Shown here: positions 1 through 5,869 of the stretch, piece after piece
Numbering within the stretch: position 1 is the first letter of the stretch
Layout: every line of letters starts with the position of its first letter
Origin: Candidatus Aminicenantota bacterium
GTDB lineage: Bacteria; Acidobacteriota; Aminicenantia; Aminicenantales; Aminicenantaceae
Assembly (NCBI GenBank): GCA_030673995.1
Contig: DAOUYU010000043.1
Location: forward strand, 1-11,384
DNA length: 11,384 nucleotides
Reading direction: 5' to 3'
Notes under the pieces: generated by a model
What the model saw: the letters and a program-made list of their open reading frames with translations, nothing else
Database searches by the model: none
What the model was told of the DNA's origin: nothing
Position numbers and translations under genes: made by a program

Positions 1-16
1 ATTTTTCTGTTTGCAT
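1..16 (-). CDS. 5' end of an unidentified minus-strand gene (partial)
   Basis: Only the first five codons lie in the window. An ATG on the minus strand (bases 16-14) is preceded by AAGGAG at 27-22 with a 5-nt spacer, a strong Shine-Dalgarno, and the frame is open to the window edge (M-Q-T-E-K). A TATAAT hexamer at 94-89 on the same strand is a plausible -10 element. The product cannot be identified from five residues. The gene call rests only on the start signals. Confidence 0.4.
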
Positions 17-88
17 TTCTTCTCCTTATCTTACCTGAATTATTCATAAAAACTGCCGCCACCTTCATTTATCTTCAATAATATTAAC

Positions 89-117
89 ATTATAGCCCGG
101 TTTTCAGTAAAATAAAG
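89..117 (-). promoter_or_regulatory. candidate promoter for the left-edge minus-strand gene
   Basis: The minus strand carries a perfect TATAAT at 94-89. A -35 hexamer at a 16-17 nt spacing is weak (TTTATT or CTTTAT). Transcription would start near 82, giving a leader of about 65 nt before the ATG at 16. The -10 match and its position upstream of a good start signal support it. The poor -35 lowers confidence. Confidence 0.35.
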
Positions 118-163
118 ACCATCACTTTGTTTGTTGTAATATTTCTATCAAATGTCGGCATTT

Positions 164-307
164 TTTCCCCTGCGGGCGAGCCGATCTCACTGCATCGGCT
201 TCGTTGCAGCCCATTCGCGGTAGTTTACTACAGCTTCATGGGCTGCGGCCTTGCCGCTACAGCAATCTCGACTCGTGAATAATCCAGGCTAAAAGTAGCG
301 CACGGGT
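164..307. repeat. compound palindromic intergenic element
   Basis: This stretch holds several nested inverted repeats. AGCCGAT at 179-185 pairs with ATCGGCT at 194-200. GCAGCCCAT at 206-214 pairs with ATGGGCTGC at 238-246 and encloses GTAGT/ACTAC (220-224, 227-231). GCGGC at 245-249 pairs with GCCGC at 253-257. ACTCGTG at 271-277 pairs, with one G-U, with CACGGGT at 301-307. The two flanks also resemble each other as an imperfect large inverted repeat. No reading frame is supported. It looks like a dispersed palindromic (REP- or MITE-like) element, but copy number cannot be judged from one window. The gene-free region 17-516 otherwise holds the left promoter and the 398-485 inverted repeat. 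Confidence 0.6.
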
Positions 308-397
308 CAGAATATTTTACCATTCTTAGAGTGAGATTGTAAGTATACCACTTTCAGAGAGTAATAAGTTTGACATATTATCCACGCCGTGCTAGGT

Positions 398-485
398 AAA
401 AGGGGGAGAGACACCCTTTTTTTGGGAAATAGCGTTGACTCAAAGGATATAGTGTGCCCAAAAAAGAGCCTGTCCCCTCTTTTTG
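398..485. repeat. imperfect inverted repeat upstream of the aminotransferase
   Basis: The left arm at 398-426 (AAAAGGGGG ... TTTTTTTGGG) and the right arm at 457-485 (CCCAAAAAA ... CCCCTCTTTT) are imperfect reverse complements of about 29 bp around a 30-bp centre. The right arm read on the minus strand contains GGGGACAGGCTCTTTTTT. From memory, phrases like this recur in intergenic regions near REP-associated or IS200-like transposases in several phyla; this was not checked. It ends 34 bp before the aminotransferase start codon, so it could affect that gene's transcript. Confidence 0.45.
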
Positions 486-519
486 TCGTATATTTTAAAG
501 AATTGCTAGGAGACCAGTG

Positions 520-1884
520 ATGAATTTCCGAAATCTTTCTTTCTCAGGTGTGCCATTGATCAAGACAGTTCCCCCGGGACCAAAATCAAAAGAGTATCTC
601 GATTACCAATTTGCCCATGAGGGCTCGGCTGTCTCATACCCCAGGGGAATGCCTATGGCAATTAGCCGGGCCAAAGGGGCTACAGTGAAAGATGTGGATG
701 GCAATGTATACATTGATTTTTTTGGTGGAGCCGGAGTGATGAATGTCGGGCATTCTAATCCGGAAGTGATCGAGGCTGCATCGAGACAGCTCGGCGAATT
801 AACTCATTCGCTTGACATTCCTAACCCGGCACGAAAAGTTATGGTTGATACTCTTTTATCTCTTCTACCTGGGGCATTGAATAAAATTTTTTTCGGTGGC
901 CCCACTGGATCGGATGCAGTGGAGGCAGCTGTAAAGCTGGCAAAGTATAATAAAGGCCGCTATCCGATGATTGCTTTTGAGGGCTCCTACCATGGAATGA
1001 GCGCAGGGGCTCTTTCGCTCTCAAGCGGATTGAGCTTTAAGGAGGATTTTCTTCCACTCATTCCTGAGGTTCATTTCGTCCCCTACGCCTACTGCTACCG
1101 CTGTGCATTCGGAAGAAAACCAGAAACATGCGATTTAGATTGCGCTCAATATCTCGATCATATACTCGAAGACCCTCATTCAGGAGTTGGGAAACCCGCT
1201 GCAGTGATTATTGAGGCGATCCAAGGGGAGGGAGGTTCAATCGTCCCTCCGGATCCATTTATTTCCAGGATTAAGGAAATCTGCAATAGATACGATATTC
1301 TGATGATTGTAGACGAGATTCAAGCTGGATTCTGCCGGACAGGAAAGATGTTTGCGTTCGAACATTTCGGCGTTGTGCCTGATATAATTACTTTAAGCAA
1401 GGCTCTTGGCGGTGCAGGCTTCCCAATTTCCTGTATTGCCTACAGGGATGACTTGGATACATGGCCTGAAGGAAAACACATCGGAACCTTTCGCGGAAAT
1501 GTCCTCGCTTATGCGGCCGGGAGTGCGGCCTTAAATTTTATGATCAAGAATAATCTTGCCGAACACTCTCTTACACTGGGCAATTTAATGCTTTCCTGGC
1601 TTAAGGAGATAGAAAGGGACTCGAATATTGTAGGAGAAGCCCGTGGAAAAGGCTTGATGCTAGGTATAGAGCTCGTCAGGGACAAGGTTTCAAAGGAACC
1701 TGCCCCAGAACTGGCAAGGAAAGTAAGGACTTTTTGCCATCGTCATGGGCTTTTGATTGAAATTGGGGGGCATTATTCGAATGTCGCCCGGTTCCTTCCT
1801 CCGCTTGTCCTCACTGAGGAATTGGCAAAGAAAGGTATCGAGATATTTGCAGACGCAGTCAAGAATGTGGAAAAGTCATTGTGA
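520..1884 (+). CDS. class III PLP-dependent aminotransferase (diaminobutyrate/4-aminobutyrate transaminase-like)
   Basis: A cytosolic fold type I aminotransferase that would transfer an omega- or alpha-amino group to a 2-oxo acid. Visible family landmarks are the N-terminal GNVYIDFFGG, the phosphate-binding GPTGSDAVE, FEGSYHGMSAG, the PLP-nitrogen Asp in IVDEIQ (D265) and the Schiff-base lysine in LSKALGG (K294), followed by GTFRGN. The 454-aa length is normal. A C-X2-C-X8-C-X3-C cluster (C192, C195, C204, C208) lies in the insert before the LEDPHSGVGKPAA segment; many members of this subgroup have such cysteines. ATG at 520 is preferred over GTG at 517 because AGGAGA at 508-513 lies 6 nt from the ATG but only 3 nt from the GTG. 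It is transcribed alone. The exact substrate (GABA, diaminobutyrate or another amino acid) cannot be read from the sequence. Confidence 0.93.
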   Translation: MNFRNLSFSGVPLIKTVPPGPKSKEYLDYQFAHEGSAVSYPRGMPMAISRAKGATVKDVDGNVYIDFFGGAGVMNVGHSNPEVIEAASRQLGELTHSLDIPNPARKVMVDTLLSLLPGALNKIFFGGPTGSDAVEAAVKLAKYNKGRYPMIAFEGSYHGMSAGALSLSSGLSFKEDFLPLIPEVHFVPYAYCYRCAFGRKPETCDLDCAQYLDHILEDPHSGVGKPAAVIIEAIQGEGGSIVPPDPFISRIKEICNRYDILMIVDEIQAGFCRTGKMFAFEHFGVVPDIITLSKALGGAGFPISCIAYRDDLDTWPEGKHIGTFRGNVLAYAAGSAALNFMIKNNLAEHSLTLGNLMLSWLKEIERDSNIVGEARGKGLMLGIELVRDKVSKEPAPELARKVRTFCHRHGLLIEIGGHYSNVARFLPPLVLTEELAKKGIEIFADAVKNVEKSL

Positions 1885-1946
1885 AATCATTCGCATGAAA
1901 AATCTCTGAGAATCTTTTTTATTTAATGCTGACGCTTCCTCTGCTT

Positions 1947-2096
1947 TTATTCTTTCCTGCGCTTCTTTTTCCTGCGCTTCTCTTTGCGCCGATCCTCTTT
2001 GCGGCGCTCTTCCTCACGGCGTTCCCCTCCGGAACGTCTTTCAGGCCCTTTATACACGAAGGTATCTTTTTCTTCTTGCGCAATTATATCAAGCAT
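1947..2096 (-). CDS. small highly charged protein with YKGPERRSG motif and ERR/DRR repeats
   Basis: A 49-residue frame begins MLDIIAQEEKDTFVYKGPER and continues with SGGERREEERRKEDRR and an almost purely Lys/Arg/Glu tail ending RRKE. The ATG at 2096 is chosen because GGGAGA at 2109-2104 lies 7 nt upstream. An in-frame ATG at 2111 (54 aa) has no clear ribosome site. An extended -10 (TGCTATAAA) lies about 50 nt upstream. No signal peptide or membrane segment is seen, so it is probably cytosolic and intrinsically disordered. The GPERRSG-plus-ERR pattern resembles short arginine-rich tracts seen in environmental Desulfobacterota-type proteins (from memory). The function is unknown; nucleic acid binding is only a guess from charge. 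The hydrophobic plus-strand frame opposite is its antisense shadow. It converges with the aminotransferase, leaving 62 nt between the two genes. Confidence 0.5.
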   Translation of the reverse strand: MLDIIAQEEKDTFVYKGPERRSGGERREEERRKEDRRKEKRRKKKRRKE

Positions 2097-2103
2097 ATCA
2101 AAT

Positions 2104-2109
2104 TCTCCC
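2104..2109 (-). promoter_or_regulatory. ribosome binding site deciding the small-protein start
   Basis: GGGAGA on the minus strand lies 7 nt upstream of the ATG at 2096. It sits inside the longer alternative reading frame that starts at 2111, which favours the shorter product. Confidence 0.4.
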
Positions 2110-2147
2110 ATTTTAGAAGTATTTCTTTTAAATGGAGTGATAAATGT

Positions 2148-2156
2148 TTTATAGCA
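2148..2156 (-). promoter_or_regulatory. extended -10 promoter candidate for the small charged protein
   Basis: The minus strand reads TGCTATAAA, an extended -10 (TG-N-TATAAA). The -35 region at normal spacing (TGTTAT) is poor, which extended -10 promoters tolerate. Transcription would start near 2141, 45 nt before the ATG at 2096. Confidence 0.35.
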
Positions 2157-2213
2157 TGATTTTTCACAAAATAACAGAAAAAAGGGGATACAAGAATAAT
2201 TGAATGTAAAATG

Positions 2214-2239
2214 AAAAAAGGCGTAGTCTTCCTGGACTA
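2214..2239 (-). terminator. weak Rho-independent terminator candidate after the TMTC-like gene
   Basis: On the minus strand TAGTC (2239-2235) pairs with GACTA (2228-2224) around a 6-nt loop, followed by CGCC and six U residues (2219-2214). It lies 25 nt past the stop codon at 2265. The stem is only 5 bp and AT-rich, so the call is tentative. Confidence 0.3.
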
Positions 2240-2264
2240 AAAAAAAGTCAATTCAGAAAGTTTT

Positions 2265-4001
2265 TTATTGGCGTTGTGATGAAAAAACGCCCTGGTTTTT
2301 TTCTTCCTTTAGTTTTTGCAGAAGTTTGTAGGTTTCTCTGGTTGGAAAAAGATCATAGTCTCTTGTCAACAATGTAGAGGCTTTTTCATAGTTCTTTATT
2401 ATGATGTAAAATTTTGCGGAATAAATCAGGACCAAATGATTTTTAGGAAAAAAATTCAGCATTTCGACTACAATCTTTTCTCCCTCTGAAATTTTCCCTT
2501 TAAAGGCAAGAAAAAAAGCATATATGAAGTAGAAATGTTGTGATTGCTCTTTTCTTAGTTTTATTAACTTATTGAAATACTTTTCTGCCATATTGAAATT
2601 TTTTTTAAAAGTAAAATATTGGAAAAGATCCTCGTATATTTTCACTTCATATCTTGAATAGAGATGATGTTCTTTTTGAGAGAGTATAGAATTAAATATC
2701 TCCATTGCTTTTTTTTCATCCCTCGGGAGATATGTCACCCCAACATTAAATCTTGCCAGCAGATTTTCCCTTGAGGTATCTTTAAAACTGAGCCAGAAAT
2801 CGGTTTCATCCTTTCCATATATTTTATTTTTTGGATACATCTCAACCGCGTAAAAAAGAAACAGCAAAGACAGGAGAACGATCGAGACAGGCCCGAGCTT
2901 CATTTTTTTTAAGAGGATAAAAGCCAAACATGTGAGGAACAGGGCTGATGGCAGGTAGAGAAATCGCCAGGCAATATAGGAAGCGGTGGATGAGGCAAAT
3001 ATGATCACGACAGAAGGTAAAAGAAGGAGGTAATAAGAGACAAAAGCAAGTGCAGGTGATGTGTTTTTTAATTTTTTTATCAATAACAGAATGGCCGAAA
3101 TAAGAAAAAGCATAGTTATGATTCCACCAAAAATCTGAAGAATAACATTGTTAAAAACCTTGTATGAGTCGACAGTAAGGCTTAAAAGGAATGGGAAAAA
3201 AAGCCGGAGAGAATAAAAACCAATTGTCGAGAAGAAATCGAACAGAGTTCTTCCCGAGGGTTCATATCCTGGTGAACCCATAGCAATATTCCTCAAAATG
3301 AACCATAAAAGAAAGCTGAAGACAAAAGGAATCATGGGAATAGCCGAATCTTTGAATCTTGGCTTACTCGCATACAGAATGAAGAAAAATATAAAGAATA
3401 AAAAAATGGTGTTTTCTTTAGAGAGTAGCGAACAAAGGTAAAAAAAAGAAGAAAAAGCTAGAGAAAGATAATGATTTTTCTTTAAAAATTTTAAGAAAAA
3501 TAATATTGAAATAGACGCGAAAAGGAATGAGAGCAAATCGGTCCTTCCTGAGATCCAGGATACATTTTCGAAATGAAAAGGAAAAACAGAAAAGAGCAGG
3601 GTGCTAAAAAGGGATGTGAGTATATTCAGGCCAAGGTTTTGAAGGATAAAATATATAATGATTGTATTCAGTATTTGGATGAGGATGTTTGTTAAATGAA
3701 AGCCGGCTGGATTAAATCCCCATGTTTTTCGGTCAAGCCAGTATGAAAGGGAGGTAAGTGGCCGGTAAAACTGCCTTGACCGATCTAAACGGATGCTGTT
3801 TTCATCCGTGCCAGAGAAACCTCCAAAAGGAGTTACCAAAAATTTTTTTAAGAAGTGAGGTGCTGAGATGTGGGGATTTTCAGTGATGAAGTATTTATCA
3901 TCCCATAGGAAATCTCCCTTCATAGACGGCAAGAAAATGGATAGATTAACCGTGATTATTATTAGAGTGAAAATGAAATTTAATCTTTTATTTTTTTTCA
4001 T
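2265..4001 (-). CDS. TMTC-like GT-C membrane glycosyltransferase with C-terminal TPR region
   Basis: A 578-aa integral membrane protein with about ten hydrophobic segments over residues 1-390 and a soluble helical, TPR-like tail (about 405-565, repeats such as NMAEKYFNKLIKL and NYEKASTLL). TM1 is followed by FLWDD (D34, D35), the acidic pair expected in the first loop of GT-C enzymes. FYRPLTSLSYWLD and HFENVSWISGRTDLLS match the conserved blocks of the TMTC / O-mannosyltransferase-like family. Such enzymes use polyprenyl-phosphate sugars to modify exported proteins or cell-surface glycans; this product's donor and acceptor are unknown. ATG at 4001 is preferred to a TTG at 4016, as both have weak ribosome sites. 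The gene is notably richer in A/T and in Phe, Leu, Ile and Lys codons than its neighbours, which may indicate transfer or relaxed composition in a membrane protein. It is divergent from the HD-domain gene. Confidence 0.8.
   Translation of the reverse strand: MKKNKRLNFIFTLIIITVNLSIFLPSMKGDFLWDDKYFITENPHISAPHFLKKFLVTPFGGFSGTDENSIRLDRSRQFYRPLTSLSYWLDRKTWGFNPAGFHLTNILIQILNTIIIYFILQNLGLNILTSLFSTLLFSVFPFHFENVSWISGRTDLLSFLFASISILFFLKFLKKNHYLSLAFSSFFYLCSLLSKENTIFLFFIFFFILYASKPRFKDSAIPMIPFVFSFLLWFILRNIAMGSPGYEPSGRTLFDFFSTIGFYSLRLFFPFLLSLTVDSYKVFNNVILQIFGGIITMLFLISAILLLIKKLKNTSPALAFVSYYLLLLPSVVIIFASSTASYIAWRFLYLPSALFLTCLAFILLKKMKLGPVSIVLLSLLFLFYAVEMYPKNKIYGKDETDFWLSFKDTSRENLLARFNVGVTYLPRDEKKAMEIFNSILSQKEHHLYSRYEVKIYEDLFQYFTFKKNFNMAEKYFNKLIKLRKEQSQHFYFIYAFFLAFKGKISEGEKIVVEMLNFFPKNHLVLIYSAKFYIIIKNYEKASTLLTRDYDLFPTRETYKLLQKLKEEKNQGVFSSQRQ
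2270..2302 (+). terminator. plus-strand hairpin with T-run, terminator-like
   Basis: GGCGTT at 2270-2275 pairs with AACGCC at 2286-2291 and is followed by CTGG and seven T residues (2296-2302) on the plus strand. It sits inside the last codons of the minus-strand TMTC-like gene. No plus-strand gene ends just before it, but it could stop read-through from the aminotransferase and block antisense transcription of the glycosyltransferase. Confidence 0.3.
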
Positions 4002-4210
4002 TTTTTTGTATCTCAAATATTATCTTTTTCTAGTTTACTCGAATCATCGCAATAAATCATCCTTTTGGGTGAGAAGTAAAGGGCAAAAATCCTTCCAGCA
4101 ATCACCCCTAAAGGCTATTTACTTGAATTATGATTTTTATTAATTTTAGTTTGACAATGGTGCCAAGGTATAAAGGATGTTTCCGGCCGTAATGAAAAAG
4201 AGGGCATAAA

Positions 4211-5173
4211 ATGGAAAAATTAAAGGTCTATGTTTTCAAACACTTCGAGAAAATTCTTGTTTTGACAATTTTATTATGTATTATGGCCATTAATTATTTT
4301 GTGCCCTATAAAATCGGATTCCTCAATTTCTTCTACCTGCCTATAATCGCAGCCGGGTATTCCCTGGGTAAACGGATGGCTGTTCTCACTGCTTTTCTCT
4401 GCATCCTGGTCGTAGTTGTTTTTTTGCTGCTCTCCCCCTCTTCCTTCTTTACGGCCGACACAGAGAAGGTTTATGTCATAGTAAGCCTCACCGCCTGGGG
4501 CTCTTTTTTAATCCTGACAAGCGCGGCGATCGGATATCTATACCAGGAGAAAGAAAAGAAGATCAAAGATTTGAAGGCCGCCTATGTCGGGATTCTGGAG
4601 ATTCTCTCCAAATACCTTGAATCTGCGGATAAATACACGAAAGGCCATTCGGTCAGGGTTTCCCATTTATCGGAAGACATTGCCCGGGCCATGGGATTAC
4701 CCTCTTTCGAAAGAGAAAATATTAAGGTTGCAGCCCTTCTCCATGACATTGGAAAGACTGAGATAAGTATGGACATAGTCCGTAAAGCAGCCTCTCTGAC
4801 TTCTTCGGAGAATGAGCTGATGTCATCCCATACAGAGAAGGGTGCAAGGATTATATCTCTTGTGGGAGGAGTATTAGAGGAGGCGGTTCCGATCGTTATA
4901 GCCCATCATAAATACTATTTTGAAGACAAGGATTTTTCATCCCATGATAGGGAAAAGATTCCTATCGGAGCAGCCATAATCGCTGTTGCCGACTCATACG
5001 ACGCCATGATAACAGACAGAGCCTACCGGAGAGGAAGACCCCCCTGGGAGGCCTACAAAGAGATCGAGAAAGGAGCGGGAAAGCAGTTTCATCCGCATGT
5101 GGTTAAGGCCTTTAAAGAAGTCCTCATGACTAAAGAAAAGTACAGATTTGAAAAAGAAGAAGCAGTTATGTAG
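4211..5173 (+). CDS. membrane-anchored HD-GYP-related phosphohydrolase with degenerate GYP motif
   Basis: A 320-aa protein with an N-terminal membrane domain (about residues 14-110, four hydrophobic segments), a short charged linker (111-125) and an HD domain to the C-terminus. The metal-binding pattern is present: H146, the HD pair H178-D179 in LLHDIGK, H207, the HH pair at 232-233 and D261 in VADSYDAM. Family members with a complete HHExxDGxGYP motif hydrolyse cyclic di-GMP. Here the block after HH is KYYFEDKDF, so E, DG and GYP are all replaced at unchanged spacing, and the usual QFDP near the end reads QFHP. The fold and metal centre look intact, but substrate recognition is probably altered. 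GAGGG at 4200-4204 lies 6 nt before the ATG. The gene is monocistronic, divergent from the TMTC-like gene and convergent with the racemase. Confidence 0.88.
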   Translation: MEKLKVYVFKHFEKILVLTILLCIMAINYFVPYKIGFLNFFYLPIIAAGYSLGKRMAVLTAFLCILVVVVFLLLSPSSFFTADTEKVYVIVSLTAWGSFLILTSAAIGYLYQEKEKKIKDLKAAYVGILEILSKYLESADKYTKGHSVRVSHLSEDIARAMGLPSFERENIKVAALLHDIGKTEISMDIVRKAASLTSSENELMSSHTEKGARIISLVGGVLEEAVPIVIAHHKYYFEDKDFSSHDREKIPIGAAIIAVADSYDAMITDRAYRRGRPPWEAYKEIEKGAGKQFHPHVVKAFKEVLMTKEKYRFEKEEAVM

Positions 5174-5183
5174 TTTTAAATCT

Positions 5184-5858
5184 TTAATACTCTGGATGGT
5201 ATCTTCTGATTTTGCTGGTGGATACTTTGTATTTTACTAAGCCAGCTGCGATGATTAAAGCACAAACGATGCCGTCTAAAACAGGGACCCCCAGTTTTTC
5301 TTCCAGATGCTTATCCAATCCTGTCATCCCAGCACATCCCAGGACGAGGACTTCTGCCATATCTTCCTTGATGGATGATTGTGCGGTCTCCATATACTTT
5401 AGCTCATCGGTTTTTTCAATCGTTTCTTCCCTGGGGGCTCTAACCGAGGCCAGAACATCCTGAAGGTGATATTTTCTCGCAAGGGCTTCTTTTATGGGTA
5501 TAGAGTGTTCGGAAGTTGTAAGGACTGAGAAGCGGTGTCCCAGCATGGAAGCTATTTTCATTGACGCTTCTGCAATACCCACGACAGGTTTTCTGGTGAT
5601 TTCTTTCATAACGTCGAGATTGGGGTCGTCGTGACAGGCGATGATAAAGGCATCAAATTTATCTTCATTTTCTCTAACAAGTTGTATCATCCCTGGAGCA
5701 GCTTTAATCTCATCCTCATAGGTTTCAATAAATTTCGGTGCCCCTGGCGTAGGTTTGCACGCAACCTCGAATTCTCCATCGGAAAAACTTTCTGCGGTTC
5801 TCTGGATGGCTTCGGTCATTTCAAGGTCACTGTTTGGATTTATGATCAATATCTTCAT
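5184..5858 (-). CDS. Asp/Glu/hydantoin racemase family protein, likely hydantoin racemase
   Basis: A 224-aa cofactor-independent racemase of the Asp/Glu/hydantoin superfamily. It has the N-terminal strand MKILIINPNS and both catalytic cysteines, C75 in IIACHDDPN and C175 in VLGCAGM, near the positions expected for hydantoin racemases; the two thiols act as general acid and base. Length and motifs fit hydantoin racemase better than glutamate racemase or maleate isomerase. Allantoin racemase is a close alternative. It is the last gene of the four-gene minus-strand operon, 11 nt after the symporter. Its Shine-Dalgarno AAGGAG (5871-5866) overlaps the symporter stop codon, so translation is probably coupled. 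With the hydantoinase four genes upstream in the same transcript, it would interconvert the two enantiomers of a 5-substituted hydantoin so that both can be opened. No terminator is evident in the 10-nt gap to the convergent HD-domain gene. Confidence 0.88.
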   Translation of the reverse strand: MKILIINPNSDLEMTEAIQRTAESFSDGEFEVACKPTPGAPKFIETYEDEIKAAPGMIQLVRENEDKFDAFIIACHDDPNLDVMKEITRKPVVGIAEASMKIASMLGHRFSVLTTSEHSIPIKEALARKYHLQDVLASVRAPREETIEKTDELKYMETAQSSIKEDMAEVLVLGCAGMTGLDKHLEEKLGVPVLDGIVCALIIAAGLVKYKVSTSKIRRYHPEY

Positions 5859-5869
5859 GCTCTCTCTCC

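Noticed and set aside
370..402. TTGACA at 370-375 as a promoter for the aminotransferase
   Set aside because: The nearest -10-like hexamers are poor (TAGGTA at 17 nt) or too far away (TAAAAG at 21 nt).
1890..1925. Terminator between the aminotransferase and the small charged gene
   Set aside because: The sequence has a T-run, but the only dyad (TCTC/GAGA) has a 1-nt loop and cannot form a stable hairpin.
1926..2159. Plus-strand hydrophobic 77-aa frame rich in Leu/Phe/Ala
   Set aside because: It is the antisense of the Arg/Glu/Lys-rich small gene: CTT/CTC/TTC repeats are the complement of AAG/GAG/GAA codons. It has no ribosome site.
3868..4143. Plus-strand 91-aa frame overlapping the 5' end of the TMTC-like gene
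   Set aside because: It lies mostly antisense to conserved codons of the glycosyltransferase, has no family resemblance and ends in low-complexity AT-rich sequence.
4151..4174. TTGACA (4151-4156) with TATAAA (4169-4174) upstream of the HD-domain gene as a sigma-70 promoter
   Set aside because: The spacer is only 12 nt, too short for a standard promoter, and no good -10 lies at 16-18 nt.
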